From: JADZFO01 sp964512635
Lineage (GTDB): Bacteria > 4484-113 > JAFGCY01
NCBI GenBank assembly: GCA_964512635.1
Contig: CAZEJB010000065.1
Span: 1-12,548, forward strand
Length of the DNA: 12,548 bases
Reading direction: 5' to 3'
Shown: piece by piece, positions 1 to 6,639 of the stretch
How positions within the stretch are numbered: the stretch's first letter is position 1
How the letters are laid out: each line of letters begins with the position of its first letter
Translations under genes and position numbers: made by a program
Notes under the pieces: generated by a model
Told to the model about the DNA's origin: nothing
Seen by the model: the letters and a program-made list of their open reading frames with translations, nothing else
Database searches by the model: none

Positions 1-1265
1 GTCTCATGCCGGCGCAGGCGCACGGCCTGGCGGGCCATGTAAAGCAGGATCACGGCCAGTGCGAGCTGCAACAGCAGGAGCTGGAAGAACCAGCTTCCCG
101 GGGAGATGAAGCTGTAGCTGTTGCCGATGTCCAGGGTGGTCTGCGGCGCCACGCCGATGCAGCAGATAGACGGAATCGCCAGGGGGTTGAGCGGGGCGAC
201 GGACGACCAGGAAAACAGGTACATCCACCCGAGCAGGCCGTACCACTCCGGGGGCGAGCCGTCCAGCCACAGGGCGGCAATGACCAGCAGATAAACCATC
301 GCGGTGGCGACGATCAGCATCGGCCAGGCGGCGGCCATCGTGCTGCGCCACCAGCGGCGCTCGGTGGCCAGGCCGATGTTGGCGACCAGCACAAAGCCGG
401 CGGCCAGGGGCGCGAGAATGCCCAGCAGCAGTATCAGCACGGGCGGCACGCCGTTAAGCCCGCCGCTGCTGCCGCTGGCCGAGAGGATGCCAAGCGAGAT
501 CAGCAGCCAGGTGCCCTGGCTCATGGCGATCAGGATGGTGGAGGAAAGCACCAGGGTGTCGGGCTTCAGGCTGCGGCCGAGGCAGATCGAAATCAGCGCG
601 ATCAGCAGGCCGGCGAGGCTGCCCGAGAGGAAGAAGGAGCCCATCGTCACCGGGCCAAGGATGAAGGTCTGCCAGACCTCCGGGTTGCTGAGGTTCTGGA
701 AGGAGTTGCTCTGGAACAGGATCAGTGTCAGCCAGTAGAGCAGCGCGCCGGCGGCGATGCGCAGCATGAAGCGCGGCATGACGACGCGCAGCAGGGCCAG
801 CAGGATGTCACGGTCGTTAAGGTGCGTCAGCGCCAGCATGTCGTCAAGCTGGAGCGAGATCGAGCGCTTGCCCGGCAGGGCCAGCAGGCGCATGCAGTCG
901 CCGATCAGGCGGTGCAGGCCCTCAAAGGCCCAGAGCACATAGAGCATGTAGACCGCAGCGGTACACATGCCGACCCAGATGTCGAGCGTGATGGAGCCCC
1001 AGCCGCCGAAGGAGCCGCTCTGGTCGATGTAGACCATGATCACCGTGGCGATGCCAAGGGCGCCAAGCACCAGACCCAGCAGCAGCTTCTGCCACATGGG
1101 TACGCGGGCCGCCGAGCGCTTCTGGGTCCGCCCCAGATAAAAGACCAGCGGATTTTCCGCCAGCCAGTCCCAGGACTCGCGCCAGGCCTGCCACTCCGCC
1201 TGTGCGCGCTGCAACAGCGGCGGCTGGGGCGGCGGCGCGGTGGCCGGCTTGAGCATGGCATCCAT
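1..1265 (-). CDS. Polytopic membrane protein, possibly ABC-2-type permease-like (C-terminus cut by window edge)
   Basis: The reading frame is open from an ATG at 1265 to the left edge (421 codons visible). About 60 mostly soluble residues with several Trp (WESWDWL-like stretch, then ENPLVFYLGRTQKR near 37-50) precede roughly ten hydrophobic helices, at about 60-80, 92-114, 165-185, 200-230, 237-262, 275-298, 312-334, 342-360 and 390-412. A cytoplasmic-looking stretch at 141-159 (DDMLALTHLNDRDILLALL) resembles the loop of ABC-2-type exporter permeases that usually reads 'LLLTPLSxREILLGK'. With the 'NP...' motif before the first helix, this makes an ABC-2-like permease my best guess, but no ATPase gene is visible. 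The gene lies 90 nt downstream of tnaA, yet it does not look like the TnaB/Mtr tryptophan permeases, which lack such a long soluble N-terminus. An in-frame second ATG at 1256 is possible. I prefer 1265 because a -10 hexamer sits 7 nt before it. The coding assignment is firm; the function is uncertain. Confidence 0.85.
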   Translation of the reverse strand, partial: MDAMLKPATAPPPQPPLLQRAQAEWQAWRESWDWLAENPLVFYLGRTQKRSAARVPMWQKLLLGLVLGALGIATVIMVYIDQSGSFGGWGSITLDIWVGMCTAAVYMLYVLWAFEGLHRLIGDCMRLLALPGKRSISLQLDDMLALTHLNDRDILLALLRVVMPRFMLRIAAGALLYWLTLILFQSNSFQNLSNPEVWQTFILGPVTMGSFFLSGSLAGLLIALISICLGRSLKPDTLVLSSTILIAMSQGTWLLISLGILSASGSSGGLNGVPPVLILLLGILAPLAAGFVLVANIGLATERRWWRSTMAAAWPMLIVATAMVYLLVIAALWLDGSPPEWYGLLGWMYLFSWSSVAPLNPLAIPSICCIGVAPQTTLDIGNSYSFISPGSWFFQLLLLQLALAVILLYMARQAVRLRRHE

Positions 1266-1355
1266 CCCGGGAAGTATAGCGAGGGCGCCCCGGAAGAACG
1301 AAGAACAGCAGAGGCTCGGAGCACCGGCCGCTCAGCGCCTGCGTGAGGCGGAACA
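1266..1355. other. Intergenic spacer between tnaA stop and the membrane protein start
   Basis: This 90-nt gap holds the -10 element described separately. It also has a short GC-rich inverted repeat, arms CGCCT/AGGCG at 1336-1350, 5 nt past the tnaA stop. No T-tract follows the repeat in the direction of tnaA transcription, so it is a poor intrinsic terminator. I see no gene here. Confidence 0.5.
1273..1278 (-). promoter_or_regulatory. -10 element of a probable leaderless promoter for the membrane protein gene
   Basis: Read on the minus strand, TATACT is followed by 7 nt (TCCCGGG) and then the ATG at 1265. Transcription normally starts about 7 nt after the -10, so the mRNA would begin at or next to the start codon. 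There is no Shine-Dalgarno sequence and no convincing -35. Confidence 0.6.
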
Positions 1356-2753
1356 TCAGTCAGTCCAGGCAAAGGAGCTGGAGAAGTGCCGCAGCACGGG
1401 GGTCTCCTGCAGGAAGCGCACGCCGCGGATCGACGCGGCATCCTGCTTCAGTTCAATCAGGCGCTCGGCGACGAACTCGAGCTGCGTATAGCTGTAGGTC
1501 CGCCGCGGCAGCGCCAGACGTACGAGATGCAGGCCTTCATAGCGGTTCTCGCCGCTCAGCGGATCGCGCCCGCGCAGGATCGTTCCGATCTCCACGCTGC
1601 GGATGCCGCCGGCCAGATACAGCGCCAGCGACAGGGCCTGGGCGGGGAACTGCTCGACGGGCAGGTGCGGGCAGAAGTGCCGCCCGTCCAGATAGACCGC
1701 ATGCCCGCCGGGAGGCCAGGTCGTGCGGATGCCGGCCTCACGCAGAGTCGTCGCCAGGAAGGCCACCTGGCCCGTGCGGTGGGCCAGGTAGGCCGGGTCA
1801 GTGGCTTCATAGAGACCGACGGCAAGTGCCTCCAGGTCGCGCCCGGCCATGCCGCCATAGGTCGAGAAGCCATCGAAGAGGATTTCATACATCCGCAGCG
1901 CGTCATAGTGCTCGCGCTGCCGCACGGCGATGAAGCCGCCGATATTGACCAGCCCGTCCTTCTTGGCGCTCATCCACATCCCGTCGGCGCAGTCGCAGAC
2001 CTGGCGCAGTATCTCGCGGACGCTCATGTGCGCGCAGGCCGGATCGCGCTGCTGGATGAACCAGGCGTTCTCGATGATCCGCGCGCTGTCGAGGAACAGC
2101 GGCTTGCCATAAAGCTCGCAGACTTCCTTGACCTCGCGCACATTGCGCAGGCTGACCGGCTGGCCGCCGCCGGAGTTGCAGGTCAGTGTCAACAGCACCA
2201 TCGGCACCTTGTCGCCCTGCTCGGCCAGCAGGGTTGCAAGCCGGCTGATGTCCATGTTGCCCTTGAAGGGCTGTTCGGAGTCCCAGTCGTAGATCTCGTC
2301 GACGACCAGATTGACATCCACGGCCTTCTGGTACTGGACATGCGCGGCGGTAGTGTCGAAGTGCAGGTTGTTGGGCACAAGGTCGCCGGGCTTCAGGAAG
2401 TGCGTCATCAGCACGAGTTCTGCGCTGCGGCCCTGATGCGTCGGCAGTACCAGCGGGAAGCCGAAGAGCTCGAGCACGGCGGCCTGGAAGCGCTCAAATG
2501 ACGCGCTGCCGGCATAGGCCTCGTCGCCCTGCATCAGCGCGCCCCACTGGCGGTCGCTCATCGCGCCGGTGCCGGAGTCGGTCAGCAGGTCGATGAAGAT
2601 GTCCCGGGAGCGCAGGTTAAAGAGGTTCAGCCCGGCGGCCTCCAGCGCAGCCTCGCGCTCGCCGCGGCCGATCTGCTGGATCGGCACAACGCTCTTGACG
2701 TAATAGGGCTCGGGCAGCTTATGCTGGCCGGCTCGAAAGTGCTGCGATTTCAT
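1356..2753 (-). CDS. tnaA: Tryptophanase (tryptophan indole-lyase), PLP-dependent
   Basis: The 465-aa product matches the tryptophanase/tyrosine phenol-lyase family along its whole length. Tryptophanase splits L-tryptophan to indole, pyruvate and ammonia in the cytoplasm. Visible motifs are LLTDSGTGAMSD (56-67), GDEAYAGS (76-83), PTHQGRSAE (104-112), NSGGGQPVS (193-201), LDSARIIENA (221-230, with the Asp expected to hold the PLP ring nitrogen) and SAKKDGLVNIGG (262-273, PLP lysine in the KK pair, probably Lys265). Three positions separate tryptophanase from tyrosine phenol-lyase. Asp133 in HFDTT replaces the Thr of the lyase, Ile389 in SVEIG replaces the phenol-binding Arg, and His456 in LRHF replaces Phe. 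All three favour tryptophanase. This is family knowledge recalled without an alignment program. GGAGG lies 6 nt before the ATG, so the gene is leadered, unlike most of its neighbours. No tnaC-like leader with a Trp codon is present. The downstream membrane gene is not a recognisable tnaB. Confidence 0.95.
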   Translation of the reverse strand: MKSQHFRAGQHKLPEPYYVKSVVPIQQIGRGEREAALEAAGLNLFNLRSRDIFIDLLTDSGTGAMSDRQWGALMQGDEAYAGSASFERFQAAVLELFGFPLVLPTHQGRSAELVLMTHFLKPGDLVPNNLHFDTTAAHVQYQKAVDVNLVVDEIYDWDSEQPFKGNMDISRLATLLAEQGDKVPMVLLTLTCNSGGGQPVSLRNVREVKEVCELYGKPLFLDSARIIENAWFIQQRDPACAHMSVREILRQVCDCADGMWMSAKKDGLVNIGGFIAVRQREHYDALRMYEILFDGFSTYGGMAGRDLEALAVGLYEATDPAYLAHRTGQVAFLATTLREAGIRTTWPPGGHAVYLDGRHFCPHLPVEQFPAQALSLALYLAGGIRSVEIGTILRGRDPLSGENRYEGLHLVRLALPRRTYSYTQLEFVAERLIELKQDAASIRGVRFLQETPVLRHFSSSFAWTD

Positions 2754-2900
2754 GGCTGGCCTCCATGCTCAATATCGGCTATTTAGTATCGCACTTGTTT
2801 GGTCTGAATATTGTTCTCATTGCGCAAAGGCCAGCGTTTGCGTTTGCAACTCCGCGCGTGCAGTTCTGTGGCTCAGGCGGGGACAGGCGGCAGTGCCGGA
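2754..2900 (-). promoter_or_regulatory. AT-rich tnaA leader and probable promoter region, with ribosome binding site
   Basis: The 147 nt between the xseA stop and the tnaA start include 2761-2820, only 38 % G+C by my count (23 of 60) against a clearly GC-rich surrounding. The ribosome binding site GGAGG is at 2764-2760, 6 nt before the ATG. Other signals are weak: CAATAT (2770-2775) is inverted as ATATTG (2808-2813), and CGATACT and CGATATT form a near-direct repeat on the minus strand. A weak TTCAGA-N17-TAAATA can be read as a promoter, but I do not trust it. The region is a candidate for regulated transcription of tnaA; no known operator is recognised. Confidence 0.4.
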
Positions 2901-4316
2901 CTACTGGGCCTTGACCGGGAAGTCGCCGCCCTGGGTCTGAACCTGCAGCGCTTCGCCCGCCGTGACCTGGGCCGGGTCGCGTACCAGGCGGCGCTCTTCG
3001 CCGTCTTCCTGCCAGACCAGGGCAAAACCCAGCTTGAGCGGCGCACGTGGGTCAAGGACCTGCAGGCTGCGCCCCTCGGCGGCCAGACTGCGCTGCAGTG
3101 CCTCAAGGCGCAGGCGCGTCGCCCGCAGCAGGTCTTCCTGCCAGTGCTGCGACTGGCGCGAGCTGAGCTCCAGGCCGCGGACCAGCGGCTGGGCCAGGCG
3201 CTGCAGGAAGGCGCTGTACCACTGGGCGCCCTCGCGCTGGGCCAGGCCGCTGCGCAGGGCCGCGAGCCCGTGGGTGCGCTCGATGGCGCTTGCCAGCAGG
3301 CGCTCGCTGAGGTCATCCACACCCTGAGCGCTGCCCTGGACCTGGGCCAGCACGTCGCGGATCAGGCGGCGGTCGAAAAGGCGCTGGAGCTGCTGGCCGG
3401 TCTGGTCGAGCTGGCGGCCGGCGGCGCGGGCCAGACGCGTACCCTGCTGACGCAGCCCGGCGCGCAGATCGGCCACATCCGGGGCGACCAGTTCGGCGGC
3501 GGCGCTGGGCGTCGGCGCCCGCAGGTCGGCAACGAAGTCGGCAATCGTGAAGTCGATCTCATGCCCGACGCCGGAGATCAGCGGCTTTTGCACTCCGGCG
3601 ATTGCCCGGGCCAGCTTTTCATCGTTGAAACACCAGAGGTCCTCAATGCTGCCGCCGCCGCGCACCAGCAGGATCACTTCAACCTCCGGGTGGGCATCGG
3701 CGCGGGCCAGGGCGGCGATCAGCTCCGGCGGGGCGGTATCGCCCTGGACAATGGCCGGGAAGAGCAGTACGCGCAGATAGGGCGCACGGCGGCGCAGGAT
3801 GTTCAGCACGTCCTGCAACGCGGCGGTGGTCGGACTGGTGACCACGGCGATGCAGCGCGGGAGCGTCGGCGCGGCTACCTTGCGCTCGGGGGCGAAGAGG
3901 CCTTCGGCAGCGAGGCGCTGCTTCAGCTCTTCAAAGCGCGCGGCCAGATCGCCCTTGCCGGCTTTGATGATGTCGTCGCAGAGGAACTGGTACTCGCCGG
4001 CGCGTTCATAGACCCGCACAGAGCCATGCACCAGGACGGCCATGCCCTCTTCCGGCGGCTTGCGTCCCGGGCGCCCGAAAGAGAAATAGACGCAGCGCAG
4101 CTGGGCCTGCTCGTCTTTCAGGGTGAAATAGAGGTGCCCGCTGGCAGCCAGACGCACATTGCTGGCCTCGCCCTTGATCCACAGGTCGCGCAGCTCCGGG
4201 CTGCCCTCGAGGGTCTGCCGCACGCGGCGGGTCAGCTCGCTGACCGAGAGCTCGCCGGGGCGTGCGCCGGCCGGGCCATCGCCCTCCGGGGCCCCCTCAT
4301 TGCGGCGGATCTGCAC
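2901..4316 (-). CDS. xseA: Exodeoxyribonuclease VII large subunit
   Basis: The 471-aa product is the catalytic subunit of exonuclease VII, which degrades single-stranded DNA to short oligonucleotides in repair and recombination. It has an N-terminal OB-fold (about 24-115: LSVSELTRRVRQ, WIKGEASN, GHLYFTLKDE), a catalytic core (about 140-275) and a long helical/coiled-coil part (about 285-400). It ends in a small beta module (LDPRAPLKLGFALVW). Core motifs are VTSPTTAALQDV, RGGGSIEDLWCFNDE, GVGHEIDFTIADFVADLRA and PTPSAAAEL. Asp169, Arg219, His252 and Asp255 sit exactly 14 residues after the E. coli catalytic residues D155, R205, H238 and D241 as I recall them, so the enzyme should be active. 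The VTSPT motif has Thr where Gly is usual. The start is GTG at 4316: an in-frame TAG at 4334-4332 rules out anything much longer, and a -10 hexamer ends 6 nt before it. The small subunit gene xseB is not in the window. Confidence 0.96.
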   Translation of the reverse strand: MQIRRNEGAPEGDGPAGARPGELSVSELTRRVRQTLEGSPELRDLWIKGEASNVRLAASGHLYFTLKDEQAQLRCVYFSFGRPGRKPPEEGMAVLVHGSVRVYERAGEYQFLCDDIIKAGKGDLAARFEELKQRLAAEGLFAPERKVAAPTLPRCIAVVTSPTTAALQDVLNILRRRAPYLRVLLFPAIVQGDTAPPELIAALARADAHPEVEVILLVRGGGSIEDLWCFNDEKLARAIAGVQKPLISGVGHEIDFTIADFVADLRAPTPSAAAELVAPDVADLRAGLRQQGTRLARAAGRQLDQTGQQLQRLFDRRLIRDVLAQVQGSAQGVDDLSERLLASAIERTHGLAALRSGLAQREGAQWYSAFLQRLAQPLVRGLELSSRQSQHWQEDLLRATRLRLEALQRSLAAEGRSLQVLDPRAPLKLGFALVWQEDGEERRLVRDPAQVTAGEALQVQTQGGDFPVKAQ

Positions 4317-4350
4317 CCGGCCATTGTAGGTCTAGTACAATCATCGGTCT
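4317..4350. promoter_or_regulatory. Back-to-back divergent promoters of xseA and the MoeA-like gene
   Basis: The gap is only 34 bp. On the minus strand TACAAT (4328-4323) is followed by 6 nt and the xseA GTG. On the plus strand TACAAT (4336-4341) is followed by 9 nt and the GTG at 4351. The two identical hexamers are an inverted repeat around a 7-bp centre (GGTCTAG). Neither has an obvious -35, and each polymerase footprint would cover the other promoter and the other gene's start. xseA would be leaderless, and the MoeA-like gene would have a leader of about 0-3 nt. Confidence 0.6.
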
Positions 4351-6639
4351 GTGTTCGACTATCCCGACAAGCCACTGGACCCGCACGGCGAGCCGCCGCA
4401 GGATGAGCAGAGCGATCTGACCCCTGCCGGCCACGCCGTGGACAACGCCGCCGAGGGCGGCGAGCCCCGCAGCGCGCAGCCTGAGCTGCCCGTCGCCGAA
4501 CTGGATGCCCCAGCGCCACAGCTCAGCCACGAGCCGCTTGATGCGGCATCCCCCGAGGCGGCGGATGCTGCGGATTCACCAGACGCAGAAGACGCGGCAC
4601 CGCAGGACGATGATGCCGATTCCGCTGAGGATGAAGGCTGGCAGGCGCCGGAAGACAGCTCCGGCGGCGAGCAGCATGACGCTGATGAGAGTGCCGGCGA
4701 GCCCTTCGCCGACAGCACGCCGCAGCCCCCCGCCGAGCAGCGCCGCAGCATTGAAGAGCTGCTGCTGCCGATCGACAGCGCCCGTGGCCATATCCTTAAC
4801 CTGAGCTACCCGCCGACTACTCTGGTCCTGCCGCCGGCCCGCGCGGTCGGCCACCGCCTGGCATCGCCGGTCACGGCCAAGAGCAACCTGCCGCTGCGGC
4901 CCTTTGCCACCGTCGACGGCCTGGCGGTCAATTCCGCCGACCTGCTGCTGGGCCGCGAGCGCCGCGACCGTGATGAACGTCGCCGGGGCCGTGGACGCGG
5001 CCGCGACGGCCGGGACGAGGGCGGGCTGGATACAATGGCCGGCCAGGCCGAGGACATGGGGCCTGAGGGCCTGAGCGCCGACGCTCTGGGCCGCTTTGAA
5101 GCCGAAGGCCAGGATCCGGACACCGAACATAACGGAGCTCACGCCGAGGATGGCGCCAGCGAAAACAATGGCTCCGAGCTGGATGAAGCGTCCGGTCCGC
5201 AGCAGCCCGAAGGCGGACGCGGGCCGGAGATGACGCGGCTGATCCTGCGCCCTGCGCCGCAGACAAGCCGTAAGGATGATTCAGTCGCCCCCGGCGAGGC
5301 CGTGCCGATTGCGGTCGGTGATGAGGTCCCCCGAGGCTGTGACTTCGTGATTCCTTTTGCCGCCCTTGAAGGCGAGCCGTCCAGCCTTGAGCCCCCGCGC
5401 CTTGATCCCGAGCCACCAAAGTGGCAGGCCAAGGACGGCTCGGCCACGGTCAACAAGGGCCGCATGCGTGATGACCGCGAGCGCCAGGCCGCGATGCGCC
5501 GGGCCGCCGATAAGAGCGGCGCGGCCGGCGAGGGCGAGCCTGAAGTTGACGACGATGACCTGCCTTCCCGCGAACCAGCCCGCGACTGGGATCTGGCGCA
5601 GTACTACCAGGAAGGCGGACTGGAACTGCCGCGCACCGAGAGGCTCGGCAGCGGCACGCTGGTCTCTATCGGCGCCTGGGCCCGTAACCGCGAGGCGCTG
5701 TTCCATGAGCGCACTCTGCTGCGCCCCGGCGAGGTCGCGCTGCTTGAGGCGCTCGGCGTGCCGGAGGTGGAGGTTTACCGCCGGCCGATCGTCGGCATCG
5801 CCAGCCTCTCTGAGCCGCTGCCCTCACCCAACCGCGGCCAGACCCGCCGCGAAGGTCCGCCCAAACGCGGTGGCCGGGCCAGCGAAGCCATGCAGATGGC
5901 CGGCGTGCCCGAGGCCAAGGCGGCGCCCGAGCGGCCCCAGCGCGGCCGCCGTCCCGCACCGCCGATGGTGGAGGACCCCGAGGAGTTTGAGGATCTCGAT
6001 CTGCCCAGCGGTATCTGCCCGCTGACCCAGATGTGCATGCATCTGTGCCGCGTGGCGCAGGTCGCGGCGCTGCCCCTGGGCTATGCGCCCAAGCGCTTCC
6101 GGCCGCTGAGCCTGCGCATGGAACGCTGGCTGAACCAGGTGGATGTGCTGCTGCTGGTCGGCGGCAGCCACCACGGCCCGCGCTGCCTGAGCCAGGATGT
6201 GATCGCCACCTATGGCCGCCTGGCGGTGGCCGGCGCGGATGTGCACCCCGGCGGCAACCTGTCCGCCGGCAGCCTGGCCGGCAAGCCGGTCTTCAGTATG
6301 CCCGGCTCGCTGCCTGAGGTGCTGGCCGGCTTCGTGCTCTTCGTGCGCCCGCTGCTGCACAAGTACGCCAGCCCGCTGCACTTCGAGGCCGAGCTGCCGG
6401 TAGTGCTGGAGCAGGGCAGCCGCATCCGCGTGCCCTTCAACACGGCCGTCGGCCTGCGCTACAGCTATGACCCGCAGAAGCACTGCTTCGGCAGCCGCTA
6501 CAGCGGCCCGGGACGTCCAAGCGGCGGCAACCGCGACAGCGACACCTGGATGGACTTCGTCCGCGGCCAGGCGCTGGCGGTGATCGAAGGCGGCCGCGAG
6601 TACCAGGACGGCGATGTGATTACAGCCTATCCGTACTAG
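4351..6639 (+). CDS. MoeA-like protein with lost catalytic motifs and long disordered insertions
   Basis: The 762-aa product keeps the order of the molybdopterin molybdotransferase (MoeA/gephyrin E) fold but is nearly twice the usual ~400 aa. Residues 1-130 are acidic and disordered. Residues 133-199 (SIEELLLPI, VGHRLASPV, FATVDGLAVNSADL) match MoeA's N-terminal part, where VDGLAV replaces MDGYAV. A charged insertion at 200-295 contains RRRGRGRGRDGRD. Residues 314-339 (PGEAVPIAVGDEVPRGCDFV) match MoeA domain II, followed by another charged insertion (345-410). Residues 433-492 (LLRPGEVALLEALGVPEVEV, then YRRPIVGIASLSEPL) match the 'ALG...VYRRPRVAILSTGDEL' block. Residues 553-672 include VDVLLLVGGSHHG, VHPGGNLSAGSLAGKPVFSM, PGSLPEVLAGF and FVRPLL, equivalent to TSGGVSxGxxD, PGKP and PGNPVSA. 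The conserved Asp and Asn are gone, so cofactor chemistry is doubtful. Residues 674-762 match the C-terminal beta domain. The start is GTG at 4351 because an in-frame TAG sits at 4333. Homology is by eye; role unknown, possibly scaffolding or regulatory. Confidence 0.8.
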   Translation: MFDYPDKPLDPHGEPPQDEQSDLTPAGHAVDNAAEGGEPRSAQPELPVAELDAPAPQLSHEPLDAASPEAADAADSPDAEDAAPQDDDADSAEDEGWQAPEDSSGGEQHDADESAGEPFADSTPQPPAEQRRSIEELLLPIDSARGHILNLSYPPTTLVLPPARAVGHRLASPVTAKSNLPLRPFATVDGLAVNSADLLLGRERRDRDERRRGRGRGRDGRDEGGLDTMAGQAEDMGPEGLSADALGRFEAEGQDPDTEHNGAHAEDGASENNGSELDEASGPQQPEGGRGPEMTRLILRPAPQTSRKDDSVAPGEAVPIAVGDEVPRGCDFVIPFAALEGEPSSLEPPRLDPEPPKWQAKDGSATVNKGRMRDDRERQAAMRRAADKSGAAGEGEPEVDDDDLPSREPARDWDLAQYYQEGGLELPRTERLGSGTLVSIGAWARNREALFHERTLLRPGEVALLEALGVPEVEVYRRPIVGIASLSEPLPSPNRGQTRREGPPKRGGRASEAMQMAGVPEAKAAPERPQRGRRPAPPMVEDPEEFEDLDLPSGICPLTQMCMHLCRVAQVAALPLGYAPKRFRPLSLRMERWLNQVDVLLLVGGSHHGPRCLSQDVIATYGRLAVAGADVHPGGNLSAGSLAGKPVFSMPGSLPEVLAGFVLFVRPLLHKYASPLHFEAELPVVLEQGSRIRVPFNTAVGLRYSYDPQKHCFGSRYSGPGRPSGGNRDSDTWMDFVRGQALAVIEGGREYQDGDVITAYPY

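Noticed and set aside
1..1265. Membrane protein as TnaB-type tryptophan permease
   Set aside because: It has a long soluble N-terminus and an ABC-2-like loop, and lacks the N-terminal Gly-rich first helix typical of that family. Position beside tnaA alone is not enough.
6..1346. Long plus-strand open frame (446 codons) opposite the membrane protein gene
   Set aside because: Its product is Gln/His/Arg/Gly-rich low-complexity sequence, while the minus strand reads as coherent membrane helices. It is a GC-rich antisense shadow.
1336..1350. GC-rich hairpin CGCCT-loop-AGGCG just after the tnaA stop as an intrinsic terminator
   Set aside because: The stem is only 5 bp and no T-tract follows in the direction of transcription.
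1386..2501. Plus-strand open frame (371 codons) opposite tnaA
   Set aside because: It is antisense to an unmistakable tryptophanase and shows no recognisable motif or start signal.
1356..2753. Tyrosine phenol-lyase instead of tryptophanase
   Set aside because: The diagnostic Arg, Thr and Phe of tyrosine phenol-lyase are replaced by Ile389, Asp133 and His456, the tryptophanase pattern.
2779..2820. Minus-strand 13-codon open frame in the tnaA leader (MRTIFRPNKCDTK) as a TnaC-like leader peptide
   Set aside because: It has no Trp codon, no Pro at the end and no Shine-Dalgarno sequence, so the known TnaC mechanism cannot apply. It may be chance.
2811..4406. Plus-strand open frame (531 codons) opposite xseA
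   Set aside because: It is antisense to xseA with all its catalytic motifs, and the translation is Gln/Ala/Gly-rich and featureless. It also runs through the divergent promoter gap.
4351..6639. Canonical functional moeA
   Set aside because: Key catalytic and cofactor-binding motifs are missing and the length is nearly double, so I did not assign the gene symbol.
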